Of a DNA stretch of 42,315 bases, positions 16,832-25,550 are shown piece after piece. The notes beneath the pieces are model-generated. The model searched no databases. It saw only the letters and a list, made by a program, of their open reading frames with translations, and had not been told where the DNA came from. The stretch's first letter is position 1, and the number at the start of each line of letters is the position of its first letter. The position numbers were made by a program, and so were the translations under genes. The stretch comes from Chloroflexaceae bacterium (GTDB taxonomy: Bacteria > Chloroflexota > Chloroflexia > Chloroflexales > Chloroflexaceae), in the NCBI GenBank assembly GCA_025057155.1, contig JANWYD010000028.1, positions 1 to 42,315 on the forward strand, in the 5' to 3' direction.

Positions 16832-18403
16832 TCAGCGTTTCGGCTTGGCCAGCGACACCCGCACGCGCCGGCCGCGCAGGGTTACTCCGGCGAGGCCGTG
16901 GAGCACGCGCTGGGCCTGATCCGAAGGCACCTCGACGAAGGCGAAGCGGTCGTAAATATCAATCGCGCCGATCTGCTTGCCGGAGAGGCCCACCTCATTG
17001 GCAATCGCGCCCACGATATCGGCGGGGCGGATGCGATCAAAGCGGCCAACATCTAGGAACAGGCGCGTCATACCGGCCTCGGTGCCAGCGCTGTCGCCCT
17101 CGACGCTAACCAGCGTATCCTCCTGTTCGACTTCGTTGAGCAGCAGTTTGAAGGCCGCGGCAGCCAGTTCGGTGACATCGTGCTCTTCGGTCATCTCCTC
17201 GACCATCAGCACGTAGGGGTCAAGATTGTCATTGGCGAGCACCTCGCGGAGGGCCTCGCGGAAGGCCTCGCGCCGTCGGGCGGCCACGTCGGCCAGGGTG
17301 GGTAATTTCGCCGGCTGGATGCGCGTGCGGGTGGCTCGTTCGATAAGCTGGAGCTGGCGGCGCTCGCGGGGAGTGATCAGCGTGATGGCGACGCCGGCGC
17401 GCCCGGCGCGCCCGGTGCGACCGATGCGGTGGACGTAGCTCTCAGGGTCGCCCGGCACATCGTAGTTGATCACGTGGCTCACATCGGGGATGTCCAGCCC
17501 GCGAGCGGCTACATCGGTGGCTACCAGCAGTTCGATCTGTCCCTCACGGAAGCGTTTCATCACCCGGTCGCGCATGGCCTGGCTCAGGTCGCCGTGGATC
17601 ACCTCGGCCAGGTAGCCCCGACCCTGCAGGCTCTCGCCGAGCTGGTCGGCCTCGGCGCGGGTGCGGCAAAAGATGATCGCCGAGGCGGGCGTTTCGACAT
17701 CGAGCACGCGGCAGAGGGCGTCGAGCTTTTCACGCGGCAGAATATCGTAGTAAACCTGTTTGATGCGCGGAGCGCTCAGGGTCTCGCTGACCACGCTGAT
17801 GTGCAGCGGATCGCGTGTGTAGCGCCGGGCCAGACTCTGTACGGCTTCGGGCATTGTGGCCGAGAAGAGGGCGGTCTGCCGTTCCGGAGGAGTGTACTGC
17901 AAAATGTACTCGATGTCCTCGGCGAAGCCCATATCGAGCATCTCATCGGCCTCGTCGAGCACAACCGTGCGAATCGCGTCGAGCACCAGCGTGCCGCGGC
18001 GCATGTGGTCCATGATGCGGCCGGGAGTGCCTACCACCACCTGCACCCCTCGCTCCAGGGCGCGCAACTGCCGTTCGATGGGCTGCCCGCCGTAGACCGG
18101 CAGCACGCGAGCCTCGCGGCTCTTGCCATACCGGTAGACCGCCTCGGCTACCTGCATGGCCAGCTCGCGAGTGGGAGCCAGCACCAGCGCCTGGGGCGCC
18201 CGCGTGGGCTGCAACCGCTCGATAATGGGCAGGGCAAAAGCGGCGGTCTTGCCGGTGCCGGTCTGGGCCTGGGCGATGACGTCGCGCCCTGAAAGCATGG
18301 CGGGAATGGCCTGCGCCTGGATCGGCGTCGGCTCGTCGTAGCCAAGCTCGCGGAGCGAAGCCAGCAGCGTCTCACTCAGCCCAAGGGCTTCAAAGGTGGT
18401 CAT
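16832..18403 (-). CDS. DEAD-box RNA helicase with DbpA-type RNA-binding domain
   Basis: A 523-residue CsdA/DeaD-type helicase. Motifs in order: Q-motif (P-T-P-I-Q, 25-29), Walker A A-Q-T-G-T-G-K-T (46-53), P-T-R-E-L (77-81), T-P-G-R (126-129), D-E-A-D (150-153), S-A-T, then H-R-I-G-R-T-G-R-A-G in the second RecA domain. The last 75 residues (from about 449, D-V-G-R-F-D-R-I-R-P-A-D-I-V-G-A-I) are a DbpA RNA-binding domain that recognises structured rRNA. The family acts in ribosome assembly and RNA turnover, often in the cold. It is divergent from the GGDEF gene, with an extended -10 promoter 77 bp upstream. Confidence 0.95.
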   Translation of the reverse strand: MTTFEALGLSETLLASLRELGYDEPTPIQAQAIPAMLSGRDVIAQAQTGTGKTAAFALPIIERLQPTRAPQALVLAPTRELAMQVAEAVYRYGKSREARVLPVYGGQPIERQLRALERGVQVVVGTPGRIMDHMRRGTLVLDAIRTVVLDEADEMLDMGFAEDIEYILQYTPPERQTALFSATMPEAVQSLARRYTRDPLHISVVSETLSAPRIKQVYYDILPREKLDALCRVLDVETPASAIIFCRTRAEADQLGESLQGRGYLAEVIHGDLSQAMRDRVMKRFREGQIELLVATDVAARGLDIPDVSHVINYDVPGDPESYVHRIGRTGRAGRAGVAITLITPRERRQLQLIERATRTRIQPAKLPTLADVAARRREAFREALREVLANDNLDPYVLMVEEMTEEHDVTELAAAAFKLLLNEVEQEDTLVSVEGDSAGTEAGMTRLFLDVGRFDRIRPADIVGAIANEVGLSGKQIGAIDIYDRFAFVEVPSDQAQRVLHGLAGVTLRGRRVRVSLAKPKR

Positions 18404-18479
18404 GAGCGGAACAGGAACCTTTCTGTATGCTCTGGCGCAACTGCGCGAACAACCGAGTTACGTCAGCGTTCGCTTATTA

Positions 18480-18488
18480 ATTATAGCA
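18480..18488 (-). promoter_or_regulatory. Extended -10 promoter for the helicase gene
   Basis: On the minus strand the sequence TGCTATAAT gives a perfect -10 hexamer (18480-18485) with the extended TG. No good -35 lies 16-18 bp upstream, as is usual for extended -10 promoters. The leader would be about 70 nt. Confidence 0.5.
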
Positions 18489-18755
18489 CGAGCTATTGCA
18501 GCCGGGTGACCAGGCCCTGAACCGGACGGTTCTTTACGTTCAGAAGATGCAAATCGTCGCTCCGTCGTCGTTTATATTTATTACCACTACGCAAGTGACG
18601 CTGGCGTCGAGCCTGCCTGGATGACTAAAGTTATCCAGCGACGGTTCGAAAGGGCATAGCCCGGACAGCCGTGCACATCGGGCCGGGGCGTCGGGAAACC
18701 GGTTTGTTCGGCCTTCTCCTGAATCTAATTATCTGGTAGTCGGTGGTAGACACAG

Positions 18756-18774
18756 TATGGTATTCTGTACCATA
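18756..18774. promoter_or_regulatory. Perfect 7-5-7 dyad in a divergent promoter region
   Basis: TATGGTA-N5-TACCATA lies between the divergent helicase and GGDEF genes, about 85 bp upstream of the preferred GGDEF start at 18859. It contains the alternative ATG 18757, an argument against that start. The form suits a dimeric regulator; which one is unknown. Confidence 0.4.
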
Positions 18775-18858
18775 GTTGGCGGTCTGGCGTCCGGCGATCC
18801 TCGAGACTATCGTCCTTCGCCAACCCGTATTTACGACGACATCCTGACAGAGCGGGCG

Positions 18859-20727
18859 ATGACATCCCAACCTCGCATTCTGGTGGCGGATGATGATCCA
18901 GCAATGTGTCTCCTGCTGCGCGAGACGCTGCAAGAGGCCGGGTACGAGGTGCTCATTGCCAATGATGGCGATCAGCTCATCCGCATGGCTCAGGACCATC
19001 CGCCGGATCTGCTGCTGATCGATCTCATCATGCCGTTGATGGACGGTTTTGAGGCCATTCGCCAGTTGCGTAACGATACGCGCACGTCGCATCTGCCGAT
19101 GCTCATACTGACCGCCCGCAGCACCTCGGCCGAAGTGGTGATCGGGTTTGACAGCGGCGCCGATGACTACATTGTCAAACCATACGATATTGATGTGCTG
19201 CTGGCGCGCATCCGCAGCCACCTCCGGCGCGCCGCCAAGCTGCCTGTGCGCAACCCCCTTACCGGGTTGCCGGGCAATGTGCTGCTCCAGGCCGAACTGG
19301 AACGTCAGATCGCCCAGCAGACCCCCTTTGCCCTGCTCTATGTCGATCTCGACAATTTCAAGGCTTTCAATGACGCCTACGGCTTCGCCCGCGGCGACCG
19401 GGCCATCCACACTCTGGCCAGCGTTCTCGCCGGTACCGCCCCGCGCGATGATTTCCTCGGCCACATCGGCGGCGACGACTTTGCTATCATCCACTATGGG
19501 GGTTTCCCTGAGGTCCTGGCCCAACAGATCATTAGCACGTTCGACGAACGGGTGCGCGCCCTCTACGATCCCGAGGATCTGCAGCGCGGGTACTTGCAGG
19601 GAGTTGACCGCCATGGAGTGCCCCGGCAGTTTGGTCTGCTGAGCCTTTCGATTTCAATTGTCACCTCCGAGGGCGGGCGGTTTCGCAGCGTGGACGAGAT
19701 TAGCAAGGTGGCCGCTGAAGTGAAGAGCGCGGCCAAGAGCATCGCCGGCAGCAGTTATGTGCTCGACCGGCGTCTGACGACGAAGCCGTATGCGCACGAA
19801 CGGCGTGGGCAGCCGCGTCCCGCCGCGCTGTTGATCTATCCCCATGAGGGGCTGCGGGCCTCAATCGCCACCAGCTTGCGCTTGCAAGGCTACCGCCTGC
19901 TCATCGCCGCCGATGTGGTACAGGCCCAGGACCAACTGGCCCGCACGCCCGACCCGGCTCTGCTCATCGCCGACACGTCCAACCCGGCGGTCTGGGATCT
20001 CTGGCGGACATTGCCTGCACCTGCCCGCTTTATCGCCGTGGTGGCTGATGAGCCGGCCGCCCGGGCCGCCCGTGAGCGCGGCGCAACCGATGCCGTCATC
20101 GCGACCGACAATCTCGAGGATTTTACCGATCAGCTCCGGGTGCACCTGCCCCGGGCCGATTTCCACGAGGCGGCCGAGGAGCCTGCTCCATCCGACGCTG
20201 CCAGTGTCCCGGCGCAGCCGGTTCAGGCTGCACGGGCGTCGAACGAGGATCCTCTCACGCATCTCGCCAGCCGCCAGTATATTGACCAGCGCCTGCCGGA
20301 ACTGGCGACTCAGGCCCGTCTCGCGGGCCAACCCCTGTCGGTGCTCCGCGCGGATCTGGACCATTTTGCCGAGATCCACCGACGGTGCGGGGAAAGTACG
20401 GCCGAGCAGGTCTTGCGTATCGTCGCCGGGGTTATACGAGCGACCTGCCGGCCCAGCGATGTGGCGGCCCGCTACGGCCCCGATGCCTTTTTGATCGCCC
20501 TTCCCAACACGCCCCTCACCGAGGCGGCGTCCTTTGCCGAACGCCTGCGCCTGGCGGTTGAACGCTACGACTGGAACAGCCTCGCCCGGCGCTTGCGGGT
20601 CACAATTAGCCTGGGTGTGGCGGATGTCAGAGGCGACTCGGCTGAGGAGGGCGTGGGTGTGGCGGATCGACGCCTCTACGCGGCGAAAAGCAGCGGTCGC
20701 AACCAGGTGGTCGCCGAGGATGCTTGA
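18859..20727 (+). CDS. Response regulator with two receiver-like and two GGDEF domains
   Basis: 622 residues from ATG 18859 (M-T-S-Q-P-R-I-L-V-A-D-D-D-P). Order: receiver (1-125; acidic D11-D13, phospho-site D55 in L-I-D-L-I-M-P, K in I-V-K-P-Y-D); GGDEF domain (130-300) with signature G-G-D-D-F at 204-208; a second receiver-like domain (about 315-435) lacking the acidic pocket; second GGDEF-like domain (about 470-622) whose signature is G-P-D-A-F at 540-544, so probably inactive. Diguanylate cyclases make c-di-GMP when phosphorylated; only the first domain looks competent, and its region between signature and end carries a long insertion. The alternative ATG 18757 lies inside a dyad. No partner kinase is adjacent. 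Confidence 0.88.
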   Translation: MTSQPRILVADDDPAMCLLLRETLQEAGYEVLIANDGDQLIRMAQDHPPDLLLIDLIMPLMDGFEAIRQLRNDTRTSHLPMLILTARSTSAEVVIGFDSGADDYIVKPYDIDVLLARIRSHLRRAAKLPVRNPLTGLPGNVLLQAELERQIAQQTPFALLYVDLDNFKAFNDAYGFARGDRAIHTLASVLAGTAPRDDFLGHIGGDDFAIIHYGGFPEVLAQQIISTFDERVRALYDPEDLQRGYLQGVDRHGVPRQFGLLSLSISIVTSEGGRFRSVDEISKVAAEVKSAAKSIAGSSYVLDRRLTTKPYAHERRGQPRPAALLIYPHEGLRASIATSLRLQGYRLLIAADVVQAQDQLARTPDPALLIADTSNPAVWDLWRTLPAPARFIAVVADEPAARAARERGATDAVIATDNLEDFTDQLRVHLPRADFHEAAEEPAPSDAASVPAQPVQAARASNEDPLTHLASRQYIDQRLPELATQARLAGQPLSVLRADLDHFAEIHRRCGESTAEQVLRIVAGVIRATCRPSDVAARYGPDAFLIALPNTPLTEAASFAERLRLAVERYDWNSLARRLRVTISLGVADVRGDSAEEGVGVADRRLYAAKSSGRNQVVAEDA

Positions 20728-20910
20728 AGTTCTTTGAGACATTAATCCGCTCCAGCCCGCGCTAGCGCGTTTCGCATCCCCTGGCCTGCGTCTTATGAGA
20801 ATTTACTGAGGCCTGATCGTAAATCAGAAGGCCGTATAGGGCTTGACCATAACGCGGCCACCGCCGATTCATTGTGGTTGCCACACCAGCTAACACGGAG
20901 GCAACCTTAA

Positions 20911-21855
20911 ATGATGGGACAGGAGTCGCTGCGTGTCACCCCGGTCAAGCTGGTTAGCCGCATTCCGATTCTACTGCCGCCCAGGCGTGGCCGTGGATGC
21001 CCGAAAATCTGTTCCTGCAAGCACTGGTGATCATATATCGTCCGCCACCTGCACATGCCCCACGAACTGTTCAGCATCCTGGCGCAGCCGACCGCTGAGA
21101 TGCGGCGGCTGTGCGCGTTGCGTCTCGTGGATGCGCGTTTTCCTGGCCGGCGTACATGGTAATGACGCCCGGCCGCCATCCCTGCCGGCTCGCCGGCCCA
21201 GATTGGCTGCCCGGAGCGCACCCCGGGTCGCCCTGCTCTAGCCGTGGGCCGCATATGGGCGCGCAGCAGCGATCATAGCACAGTGTTGCGCGTCCGCGGC
21301 GGCGTGTGGCATAAGCAAGACCGCGAAGCGCAGGTTGTGCCCCACACCTCAATGGATACGGAAGCCCACTAGACTAGGTTGGACTGGCATGGCTGGATCT
21401 ACGGCCGGAAACCGCATCTGGTCACCACCATGTGCTGCGGTCTGGATTCCTCTGGCGGCTGAGCTGACCGCTGCCAATGCGGCTGACAACACGCCGGCTC
21501 CAGGCCTGCCGCGGAAACTGCCGGCCGAGATGCGCTTCGCGTTGGGCAGCCAGCCCTGGGTGCAGCGCAGGGCCAGGTAGTCGTGACGATGCGGCGTGGC
21601 GCATACCTTCACACTGACCTGGAAGTGGACGTACATCGCATCTTGCATGCGGTGCGCTCTTAGGCTATCGAGAACCTGAACGAGCAGTTTAAGGGCATCT
21701 TCGATGGCCATGGGTAGACGCCGACCGAGGGCCTGCGCAACCCTCGCCGCCGGGCGCTCGGCGCAGTGTTTGTCTGCCAGTTGACGGTGTGGCGCTGCCA
21801 CCAGCATGGCCTGAACCTCCGCGTCGGCGTGAAAGCGTTTCTCAGAGCCGCCTAA
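20911..21855 (+). pseudogene. Degenerate IS4/IS5-type DDE transposase
   Basis: Fragments of one transposase can be read in shifting frames. They include R-H-L-H-M-P-H-E-L-F-S-I-L-A near 21050, R-G-G-V-W-H-K-Q-D-R-E-A and W-H-G-W-I-Y-G-R-K-P-H-L-V near 21290-21420, P-L-A-A-E-L-T-A-A-N-A-A-D-N near 21450, and [14 protein letters not shown] near 21670, ending A-F-L-R-A-A and TAA at 21853-21855. In-frame stops and at least two frameshifts are present. The G-W-x-Y-G-x-K-x-H-L and late Y/N-E-Q-x-K patterns are typical of IS4/IS5 DDE transposases. Clearly inactive; exact ends and inverted repeats were not identified. Confidence 0.7.
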
Positions 21856-21896
21856 GCATTTATGACCGGGCCTCAACTAGCCTGACGGCGCAACCG

Positions 21897-22160
21897 ATGA
21901 ACGGGCGGCGTGTACGCAAGACTCTCTCCTACTCCAAGCGGCAAGAAGCGCTGGGGGCGGCCTGCGCCTGGAAGGATTGGGTCTACAACCTCACCCGCAC
22001 TGTCGACACCCTCTCGATCCCCGATCGGGACGAGCAGGGACGTCGCCGCTAACGGCGGCAGAAGCTGGCGATGGAGACGGGTCGGACCGTCCACCGTCGG
22101 ACGATCACGGAACTCCTCATCCTCTCCACCGTTGTTGCCCCCAAACCGCTCAACACGTAA
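21897..22160 (+). pseudogene. IS1-like transposase C-terminal fragment
   Basis: The frame reads [15 protein letters not shown] then [15 protein letters not shown], a stop at 22050-22052, and then T-I-T-E-L-L-I-L-S-T-V-V-A-P-K-P-L-N-T and a final stop at 22158-22160. R-K-T-L-S-[FY]-S-K with W-x-W-V-Y-N-L-x-R resembles the C-terminal half of IS1-like transposases found in cyanobacteria and Chloroflexota; the family name is from memory. The N-terminal half is missing and an internal stop is present. Confidence 0.6.
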
Positions 22161-22363
22161 GGGGGAGGTTACCCGATGGCCTGTTACTGAACAAATTGGT
22201 GAAACTATTAACTTTTAACTAATACGATGAATATATATTTATAGAGTCAAGTCAAAGATCCGCTTGAAGGATGTATTTCTGTATGATATTCTAACTGAGG
22301 TTCTATCCTGCTCAATCAAGCTGGTAAGATCGCTAGAGACCTGCTGAAAGCAGAAGACCAACC

Positions 22364-22795
22364 ATGACAATAAAGATCAGTTACCTCTGGGTAACCATTA
22401 TCGCCATCTCGCTGGCAAGCGGACTGGGTGGGTGCATGCAATCTGCATCTAGCCGATCACGTGTTCTGATTGAGTATCACCGAAGCGGCGGGTTTGTCGG
22501 CCTCGATGATCGTCTCATCATCAGAGAGGATGGTGAAACAAGCCTGACCCGTAAGGAACGGCGTTTTAGCTTCACACTTGATCGCGCCACCGTGAACCAA
22601 CTTGCCGACCTCTTTACCACCGCCGGTTTCATGCAACTCCGTAAGGAGTACATGCCTCAGCGTGCAGGTCCCGATCTTTTCACTTACGTGGTGACCTACC
22701 GAGGTCATACAGTGCGAACCATGGACGGTGCTATTCCACCCGCGCTCGATCCAATTCTGGAGCAACTCGATCAGATCGTCGAGAGTCACCAGTAG
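22364..22795 (+). CDS. Emfourin-like lipoprotein, predicted M4-protease inhibitor
   Basis: A 143-residue lipoprotein. Residues 3-23 are hydrophobic and end in the lipobox L-G-G-C, with lipidated C24. Residues about 34-140 resemble emfourin, the protein inhibitor of protealysin-like M4 peptidases: an opening beta strand I-E-Y-H-R-S-G-G-F-V-G-L (S-G-G-F at 41-44), a helix with T-V-N-Q-L-A-D-L-F-T-T-A-G-F, the P-D-L-F-T-Y-V-V-T-Y strand, then T-V-R-T-M-D-G-A-I-P-P-A-L and a final helix. The next gene, 15 bp downstream, is an M4 peptidase, so the pair is a protease-inhibitor operon. Known emfourins are usually cytoplasmic and downstream of the protease; here the protein is lipid-anchored and upstream. 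The ribosome site is weak (AGAAG). Inhibitory function is inferred. Confidence 0.75.
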   Translation: MTIKISYLWVTIIAISLASGLGGCMQSASSRSRVLIEYHRSGGFVGLDDRLIIREDGETSLTRKERRFSFTLDRATVNQLADLFTTAGFMQLRKEYMPQRAGPDLFTYVVTYRGHTVRTMDGAIPPALDPILEQLDQIVESHQ

Positions 22796-22810
22796 TGCGA
22801 GGAGGCAACT

Positions 22811-24814
22811 ATGAAGAGGGTCGCCCTCATCGCTGCCACGCTGATGGCATCGGCGGTGTTGATCACCGCTGTGCCGGCGCAGTCCCAATCGCCTCGGGAT
22901 TCAGCGCTTCAACGCCTCAGTCAGGACGCCCATGGCGCCGAGTTGGAGATCACCTGGAATCCCGAGACAGGTACGCCAAGCTTTATTCGCGGGAACATTG
23001 CTCCGGCTGTGACGGGAGCGCAGGAGCAGGCAACACCGACGCTTAAGGCGCTGGCTGTGGTCGAGCGGTACGCTGATCTCCTGGGCATCGCGGATGCCGA
23101 GCGCGATCTCACCGTTGTGAAGGAAGAGACTGACGAGTTAGGGATGCACCACTTCCTCTTCCAACAGGTATATCGTGGCATTAACGTCTACGGCGGGACG
23201 GTGGCGGTCCACTTTGGCGCCGATGGTGAGACGGTAGTAGCCCTTAGCAATCAGTTCGTGCCTGACATTCATTTGACCGACACTCAGGCGCGTATTACGG
23301 CTGATCAGGCGCTGGCAGCCGCCCGTAAGGCTCTGCCGAATGGAGTGCTCGCTTCAGAAGTGCGGCTAGCAGTCTACCCCACTGCTGATCATCTTGCTGG
23401 CGCTCCGGCGGTTCTGGCCTGGCTGGTCGAACTCCGCGACGATGATCTCCCAGCGCGCAACCTGTATGTGATTGATGCGCTCAACGGGACCATTGTTGAA
23501 GTTCGGAGTCGCTTGTTTGAAGGCCGCATCCGGAATACATATGATGCTAGAAATCGGCGCAGTTTGCCAGGTACGCTGGTGCGCAACGAGGGACAGAATC
23601 CAACAGGGGATGCTGATGTGGATCACGCGCACGACTTTGCCGGCGCCACCTACGATTACTACCGCAACACCCATAACCGTGACAGCTTCAATAACCGGGG
23701 CGCACGAATGATCTCGACTGCAAATTATGGTCGAGGTTACCGGAACGCCTTCTGGAACGGCGAGCAAACGGTCTATGGTGACTATATGGCAGTCCTGGAT
23801 ATTGTTGCCCATGAGTGGACCCACGCCGTAACCGATCACTCGGCCGATCTCGAATACCGCTGGCAGTCAGGAGCGCTCAACGAGAGCTTTTCGGACATTT
23901 TCGCGGCAATGGTGGATCGGAATGACTGGCTGATAGGTGAGGATCTGCCACCATTCATTCTGGGCGGACGCGAGGGCGTCCGCGATCTCGCCAACCCCCC
24001 ACGCTTCGGGCAACCCGACCATACCCGCCATTGGTTAGAAACATGCGCCGACAGTGAAGGCGTGCATACCAACTCCGGCATCGTGAACAAGGCTTACTTT
24101 AATATCGCTCAGGCCATCGGCAAGGACAAGGCCGAGCGGATCTTTTACCGGGCTCTGACAGTCTACCTGCGCCCGAACTCCAGCCTGGAGGATGCCCGCG
24201 CTGCTGCATTACGGGCGACGCAGGATCTTTACAGAATAGATAGCGCTGAGTACCCCAAAGTTCGTGATGGCTTCAGCGCAGTGGGTCTGAACGGGCAATG
24301 GAGTCCGCGGCGTAACAATTGCACCTGTGCAGCGTCTGTCGCGCTAACGAACCAGGCCGTGTTTAGCGGGCCTCTGGCCGCCCTGGAGGCCGCCTCTACG
24401 CTGTATCGGTTCCGTGATCATATGCTAAATGCGACGGAGGCGGGCGAACATTACCGCGTGCTGTATGAGGAACATACCGGGCGGATCAGCGAGCTGCTGA
24501 TGCGGAACCCGGATCTGTGGACGGACAGCGCCCACCTGGTGCAGGCGGTGCTGCCAGGACTGAACGGTCTGATGGACGGACGGGGCGATCAACAGATCGT
24601 GACGCCACAACTGGTCAAGGATACCCTGGCGTTCCTCCACCGGCTGGCCCAGGCGGATCGCGAGGCAGGCGGCGGTCAACTGGCTAATACTATCGAGCGC
24701 GAACGGGCAGTGATTGATTGGAACCGACTGATCGGCATGACCTATGAGGAAGCCTGGCAGTATATTCAGACACGAATGGCAGGCAGCGTATATCTGCCAC
24801 TCGTGATGCGTTAG
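22811..24814 (+). CDS. Secreted M4 (thermolysin-family) metalloprotease
   Basis: 667 residues with an N-terminal signal peptide (A-L-I-A-A-T-L-M-A-S-A-V-L-I-T-A), FTP and PepSY-type propeptide regions (about 40-190), then the M4 catalytic domain. Zinc and catalytic residues are H334-E335-x-x-H338, E358 exactly 20 residues later in N-E-S-F-S-D, and D414/H419 in D-S-E-G-V-H-T-N-S-G, with thermolysin spacing throughout. From residue 531 (L-Y-R-F-R-D) a helical C-terminal domain of about 120 residues follows, then the tail G-S-V-Y-L-P-L-V-M-R. GGAGG is 5 nt before the ATG. It is co-transcribed with the emfourin-like gene. Function as an extracellular protease is well supported. Confidence 0.95.
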   Translation: MKRVALIAATLMASAVLITAVPAQSQSPRDSALQRLSQDAHGAELEITWNPETGTPSFIRGNIAPAVTGAQEQATPTLKALAVVERYADLLGIADAERDLTVVKEETDELGMHHFLFQQVYRGINVYGGTVAVHFGADGETVVALSNQFVPDIHLTDTQARITADQALAAARKALPNGVLASEVRLAVYPTADHLAGAPAVLAWLVELRDDDLPARNLYVIDALNGTIVEVRSRLFEGRIRNTYDARNRRSLPGTLVRNEGQNPTGDADVDHAHDFAGATYDYYRNTHNRDSFNNRGARMISTANYGRGYRNAFWNGEQTVYGDYMAVLDIVAHEWTHAVTDHSADLEYRWQSGALNESFSDIFAAMVDRNDWLIGEDLPPFILGGREGVRDLANPPRFGQPDHTRHWLETCADSEGVHTNSGIVNKAYFNIAQAIGKDKAERIFYRALTVYLRPNSSLEDARAAALRATQDLYRIDSAEYPKVRDGFSAVGLNGQWSPRRNNCTCAASVALTNQAVFSGPLAALEAASTLYRFRDHMLNATEAGEHYRVLYEEHTGRISELLMRNPDLWTDSAHLVQAVLPGLNGLMDGRGDQQIVTPQLVKDTLAFLHRLAQADREAGGGQLANTIERERAVIDWNRLIGMTYEEAWQYIQTRMAGSVYLPLVMR

Positions 24815-24823
24815 CGCTGATGC

Positions 24824-24869
24824 GATCGCCTGTGACTACGAAACTCTATAGTTTCCGTTACGGGCGATC
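24824..24869. terminator. Hairpin downstream of the protease gene
   Basis: GATCGCC (24824-24830) pairs with GGCGATC (24863-24869), and inside it GAAAC pairs with GTTTC around TCTATA. It lies 10 bp after the protease stop and overlaps the end of the minus-strand transposase relic, so it may be the protease operon terminator, a transposon end, or both. Confidence 0.45.
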
Positions 24870-25475
24870 AAACTCCCTCTCAGGAGGACTGCTCCCAGAA
24901 GGATTGAGGAGGTCGTCTCTATAAAAGTACGCCGCGGTCATACAAACCCGGTTGCATGTGACCGTTTCACCTCGTTTGAGTGTCAGGTCGCGGATTGCCG
25001 CTGGTTTCGCTGTTGCGAGTGAGTAGAACGTCTCGCGCAGTACGACACACGCAGTGCGAGCCTTGAGCTATGATAGCGGCTTGCCTAAACGTTCCGTTGA
25101 ACTCGTCACTGCCCAAGGTCGTTACGTCGGCCTCAACTGGAACCAGGGGAGTAAGCTGACCAAGCAACTCGCAGTGCAGCGTCTGCGGCACATGGCCTCG
25201 GTTCGCTTTGACTGCCATCCAAACGAGCGGCGGTGCTCGCCGCTAGTAGAGCACGCTAAGCATCAGGCATATCCGGCCACGTCTGGCGGTGCTGCCAGCG
25301 ATGACGAACACTAGCCCTTTACGCACGAGCAGGCTGAAGAGCACCTGAGTAACTGGCAACATCTAGCGCTTCACCGTCATCTCATCGTGCTTGAGGAAGC
25401 GCCGTAAGCGCATCACCGCGCTCTTATCACAGGCTCGACCACCAGGCGTGTGTTCGACGATGGCTATTCTGTCAT
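24858..25475 (-). pseudogene. Degenerate DDE transposase (IS4-like), minus strand
   Basis: Minus-strand reading gives pieces of an IS4-like transposase: F-S-L-L-V-R-K-G-L-V-F-V-I-A-G-S, then after an in-frame stop L-V-W-M-A-V-K-A-N-R-G-H-V-P-Q, L-V-P-V-E-A-D-V-T-T-L-G-S-D-E-F-N-G-T and H-C-V-C-R-T-A-R-D-V-L-L-T. The strand continues in the next frame (D-L-T-L-K-R-G-E-T-V-T-C-N-R-V-C-M-T) to a TAA at 24858-24860. A D-G-E-F-[DN]-G-T box is expected in the intact protein; here it is S-D-E-F-N-G-T. At least two internal stops and one frameshift make it inactive. Together with 20911-22160 it brackets the protease operon. Confidence 0.65.
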
Positions 25476-25550
25476 GGTTGGCACGTACTCCTTTCACCCC
25501 TCCTTTCCGAACATGTTTTCTGTACGGCAGTCAAAATAAGGACAAAACCC

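Noticed and set aside
25054-25314. 86-codon plus-strand open frame
   Set aside because: The minus strand here reads as a decayed transposase; the plus-strand frame is its shadow.
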